A program made the position numbers and the translations under genes. A model generated the notes under the pieces. The model did not search any database. It worked only from the letters and a program-made list of their open reading frames with translations, and was not told the DNA's origin. A stretch of 7,547 nucleotides of DNA from Candidatus Aminicenantota bacterium (lineage in GTDB: Bacteria; Acidobacteriota; Aminicenantia; Aminicenantales; Aminicenantaceae), in NCBI GenBank assembly GCA_023135995.1, contig JAGLRY010000248.1, forward strand, positions 1-7,547, read 5' to 3'. Position 1 is the first letter of the stretch, and every line of letters begins with the position of its first letter. This document shows, in pieces, positions 5,079-7,547 of this stretch.

Positions 5079-6692
5079 TTATGCTAAACGCTTCACAAGG
5101 TTTTTTAGGCGGGCAAGGATGGAGTTCTTGTTAGTGCTTTCCTCGATATCCGATGCAGAAAGCTCCTTTATCTTTGCCAGAAGTTCTTGATTCTCCTTAT
5201 TGCGTTTACTTGCCAAATCTGCAATGACCTCGCTCAGGTCTGGATTTCTCCCGAGCAGTCGTGCAAAGTCCTCAGCTTCGATCTCTAGGAGCTCTGCTTC
5301 CTTCTCAACAACACATGTGGCTGTTCGCGGCATTCCTGTAAATAGGGACATCTCGCCAAAGATCCCCCCTGGGGTCACTCTAAAATCTGACTTGTAGTCT
5401 TTCTCCTCTTCTTTGTAAACGATCTCACCTTTGATAACACCCTTGGCCACAACATAACAGCTTGTCCCGCTATTCCCTTGTTTGAAGACAGTCTCTCCCT
5501 TGGCGAATCGATGTCTCCGAATCAGCGATGCGAAATCCATGAGTTCGTCCTCTGAAACGAGAAAAGTCCCCTTCTTCTCTCCTTCCTGGTACTTTAAAAA
5601 ATCGGATTTGATCAAATCGCGAGTTGTCCTCCCCTTCTCTTTGTCATCTGACACTGCCCTTTCTGTCTTGTCCACTGTTTTCATCATATCAGAGAGCTTA
5701 TCGCTCAGCGGGATGGGAATTTCGATGTTGCGTCTCTTGAATTTGTACCAGATATTTCGTCCGACGGCAGCCATGATGGGATGTTTTCGACGGAAATCAG
5801 TGATCCAGAACTTGATCGCATAGTCGATGCCAAAATCCTCATAGCCCAGAAGATGCGGCTCTGGTTCCGGCTCGGATAAAACCTCAGGGACATCCGAGGC
5901 GGCTTCCCTGAGAGCCTCAAAAACTTCAGAAGGTGGGGCTTCATAACTGACTTTAACGGGAATAATCAGAGCCGTCTTCTTGTTGGGATAGGAAAAGTTG
6001 GTGATCTTCTCAGATGCCACAATGTTATTGGGAATGACAATAATATTCGAGTACCTGTCAAAAACGCGTGTCTCTCGCCAATTGGTGTTGATCACGATCC
6101 CTTCATTCTCCCCCACTGCGATCCAATCTCCCATACCGAAGGACTTAGTGAGGTGGAGAGACATGCCGGAGAGGATATTGCTGAGAACCCCTTGGAATGC
6201 CAGCCCTAAAATCATGGTGAGCAGTGCGGATGTGGCCAGAAATGGTGTTATGTTGAATCCGAAAATGCCGCGCATGATGATAAAAAAGACGATCAGATAA
6301 ATGACGGCCATTATCAGACTGTGAAGCACATCGGGCAGCGGGAGGGGTTGTCCACGCCTCACAAACCAGCTGCGAAACATGGCATCTATAAACCTTATCA
6401 GAAAAAATATCGCAAAAAACACAAGAGCCGCATCAAGAAAGGGTGTGATCTGCTGGCTGGGGAACAAAACATTCTGTAATGCAGGAACCTTTAAGCACAA
6501 AGTCACCGCGATCAAAACCGAAGGTAAATTTAATCGTGAAAGAAAGATCGCTGTAGATTTCTGACCAGAGGCGGACAACTTTGTTAAAATCACCCGCAAA
6601 AGGAAATAGAGCACACAAACCAAAACAAAGGCCAAAAAAAGAAACAGTATCTCTAAGTACAAAAATGACGGCTGGGTTCCTGCGGTGTCCAT
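5079..6692 (-). CDS. MscS-family channel with C-terminal cyclic-nucleotide-binding domain
   Basis: A 537-residue inner-membrane protein. Hydrophobic segments lie at about 10-36, 55-76, 84-108, 121-142 and 150-180. The last is the MscS pore helix with the typical FLATSALLTMILGLAFQGVL and NILSG pattern, followed by the MscS beta domain (FGMGDWIAV...IPNN, 185-223) and the alpha/beta domain to about 330. A charged linker (335-375) leads to a cyclic-nucleotide-binding domain (about 380-490) whose phosphate-binding cassette reads GGIFGEMSLFTGMPRTAT. E447 and R456, the residues that contact ribose and phosphate, are present, so ligand binding is expected. A short coiled-coil-like tail closes the protein. 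This architecture is that of bacterial cyclic-nucleotide-gated (bCNG) members of the MscS superfamily, some of which have been reported as cNMP-gated rather than tension-gated. The start has AGGAGGAGG just upstream. It lies 18 bp behind the metallo-hydrolase gene, clearly one operon. Confidence 0.92.
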   Translation of the reverse strand: MDTAGTQPSFLYLEILFLFLAFVLVCVLYFLLRVILTKLSASGQKSTAIFLSRLNLPSVLIAVTLCLKVPALQNVLFPSQQITPFLDAALVFFAIFFLIRFIDAMFRSWFVRRGQPLPLPDVLHSLIMAVIYLIVFFIIMRGIFGFNITPFLATSALLTMILGLAFQGVLSNILSGMSLHLTKSFGMGDWIAVGENEGIVINTNWRETRVFDRYSNIIVIPNNIVASEKITNFSYPNKKTALIIPVKVSYEAPPSEVFEALREAASDVPEVLSEPEPEPHLLGYEDFGIDYAIKFWITDFRRKHPIMAAVGRNIWYKFKRRNIEIPIPLSDKLSDMMKTVDKTERAVSDDKEKGRTTRDLIKSDFLKYQEGEKKGTFLVSEDELMDFASLIRRHRFAKGETVFKQGNSGTSCYVVAKGVIKGEIVYKEEEKDYKSDFRVTPGGIFGEMSLFTGMPRTATCVVEKEAELLEIEAEDFARLLGRNPDLSEVIADLASKRNKENQELLAKIKELSASDIEESTNKNSILARLKNLVKRLA

Positions 6693-6710
6693 TATTCCTC
6701 CTCCTCTCTT

Positions 6711-7514
6711 TTAAGAGGATTCTTTGGCTCCCGATGTTACGGGAAATTTTTCCTGAGCCTTGGTGACGATCTCATCTATTTGCTTATCAGAATGGTCCGG
6801 GTTGAAATGTGAGAGATGCAGATGTTTGACCTTCGCCTCTTTTGCTAATTTTGTTCCTTCCAACCAGGTGCTGTGTCCCCACCCCATTTTTCCACTCTCA
6901 TATTCGTCTATCGTGTATGTGGCATCATAGATAAAATCGTCGGCTCCTTCAGCAAATGCCGCTAGTTTTTCATCGATTCCACTGGCTGGATGTTCGGTGT
7001 CTGTGGCAAACACCACAGACTTTTTGTCAGTTGCGAGTCTGTAGGCCACACTCCCTTGAGGATGGTGTAGAGGACACATAGAGATATGGAATCCCTTTAG
7101 AGAGAAATCTCCCTTAATCTGAAGATAGATCTTCATGGATGGAGTCCCCCAGAAATCAACAGGGAAATACCTTCCAGACATGAGTCCGCTCAAATATTGT
7201 TCCGTTTCTTTGGGGCTTTGGGGGCTGTAAATCGTTAGGATCGCATCGGGCAGATAGAGGGGAGCGAAAAAGGGAAAGCCCTGTATATGATCGAGATGAA
7301 AATGGGTGAGAAGGATACTCAAATCAAGGGGTTTGTCGCCTTTTTTCCGGACGAGCTCATCTCCGAGTTTTTTGATTCCTGTTCCCGCATCGATAATGAT
7401 CGGGGAGTTATCCTCCGAATAGACAGCCGAACAGATCGTGTTCCCCCCGTATTTGATCCTGTCTTTTCCGGCTACGGGCATTGTGCCTCGAACGCCCCAA
7501 AATTCAAGTTTCAT
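6711..7514 (-). CDS. metallo-beta-lactamase-fold hydrolase
   Basis: A 267-residue cytoplasmic protein with the binuclear-metal MBL fold. Landmarks are the N-terminal FWGVRGTMP...YGGNT (5-25), IDAGTGI (41-47), the metal motif H71-F-H73-L-D75-H76, then H150-H151, D172 in FATDTEH, H214 and a C-terminal LSHFNPDHS with H236. All metal ligands seem intact. The family includes RNase Z-like, PhnP-like and cyclic-nucleotide phosphodiesterase members. The HxHLDHIxG string agrees with the first part of the class II phosphodiesterase signature, but the following residues (FPFFAP) do not. The product is encoded just before a cNMP-binding channel in the same operon, so hydrolysis of the channel's ligand is an attractive but unproven role. 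The MKLEFWGVRG start is typical of the family. The SD is weak (AGATGAAG), and an upstream frame closes at TGA within ATGA over the start codon, so translational coupling to a gene beyond the window edge is possible. Confidence 0.88.
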   Translation of the reverse strand: MKLEFWGVRGTMPVAGKDRIKYGGNTICSAVYSEDNSPIIIDAGTGIKKLGDELVRKKGDKPLDLSILLTHFHLDHIQGFPFFAPLYLPDAILTIYSPQSPKETEQYLSGLMSGRYFPVDFWGTPSMKIYLQIKGDFSLKGFHISMCPLHHPQGSVAYRLATDKKSVVFATDTEHPASGIDEKLAAFAEGADDFIYDATYTIDEYESGKMGWGHSTWLEGTKLAKEAKVKHLHLSHFNPDHSDKQIDEIVTKAQEKFPVTSGAKESS

Positions 7515-7547
7515 GATAGCTTCATCTTTAATCTTCTTCGGTCCATT

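Noticed and set aside
7511..7547. End of another coding gene upstream of the metallo-hydrolase
   Set aside because: A frame ending MDRRRLKMKLS with a 4-nt ATGA overlap, and another ending WTEED with a 13-nt gap, are both possible; 37 bases are too few to choose or to call a gene.

Overview
The window reads as chromosome of a Gram-negative bacterium. It carries three secreted proteins, two of them outer-membrane beta-barrel-like with a C-terminal Phe. It also has two sigma-54 type promoters, a PilZ (c-di-GMP) protein, a cyclic-nucleotide-binding MscS channel and short palindromic GGGACAG-type intergenic repeats. That mix suggests a Desulfobacterota/deltaproteobacterial-type genome, but no marker here fixes the taxonomy.

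Layout, left to right. (1) 29-463, minus: a small secreted beta-barrel-like protein. Its leader holds a run of about nine degenerate 10-bp repeats, with a consensus-quality -24/-12 promoter just upstream. (2) 604-1116: AT-rich gap with repeat fragments and no convincing gene. (3) 1126-1479, plus: a PilZ-domain protein with an extended -10 so close to the ATG that the mRNA should be nearly leaderless. (4) 1510-3258, minus: a large secreted serine hydrolase of the class C beta-lactamase/esterase fold, convergent with the PilZ gene. (5) 3381-4265, minus: an OmpW/OmpA-like outer-membrane barrel, again preceded by a -24/-12 promoter. (6) 4411-4743: a possible enhancer palindrome, a possible sigma-70 promoter and the relic of a gene beginning with a Tat signal peptide. 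(7) 4744-4821, minus: tRNA-Arg(CCT) with its own promoter. (8) 4934-5059: a cluster of five palindromic units. (9) 5079-7514, minus: an operon of a metallo-beta-lactamase-fold hydrolase followed 18 bp later by an MscS-type channel with a C-terminal cyclic-nucleotide-binding domain.

How the genes may work together. Both barrel genes appear to be under sigma-54 control, each with a leader of roughly 110-120 nt and a similar SD context, so they may share one enhancer-binding activator. The barrel at 3381-4265 may be co-transcribed with the serine hydrolase. The hydrolase/channel pair is a plausible second-messenger unit: the channel keeps the Glu and Arg expected for cNMP binding, and the hydrolase carries an HxHLDH motif of the kind found in class II cyclic-nucleotide phosphodiesterases. 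This functional link is inferred, not shown.

The most original observations are the paired sigma-54 promoters, the decamer array in a 5' leader, the Tat-signal relic and the channel/hydrolase pairing. There is no sign of CRISPR, prophage, an intact transposase or a defence system.
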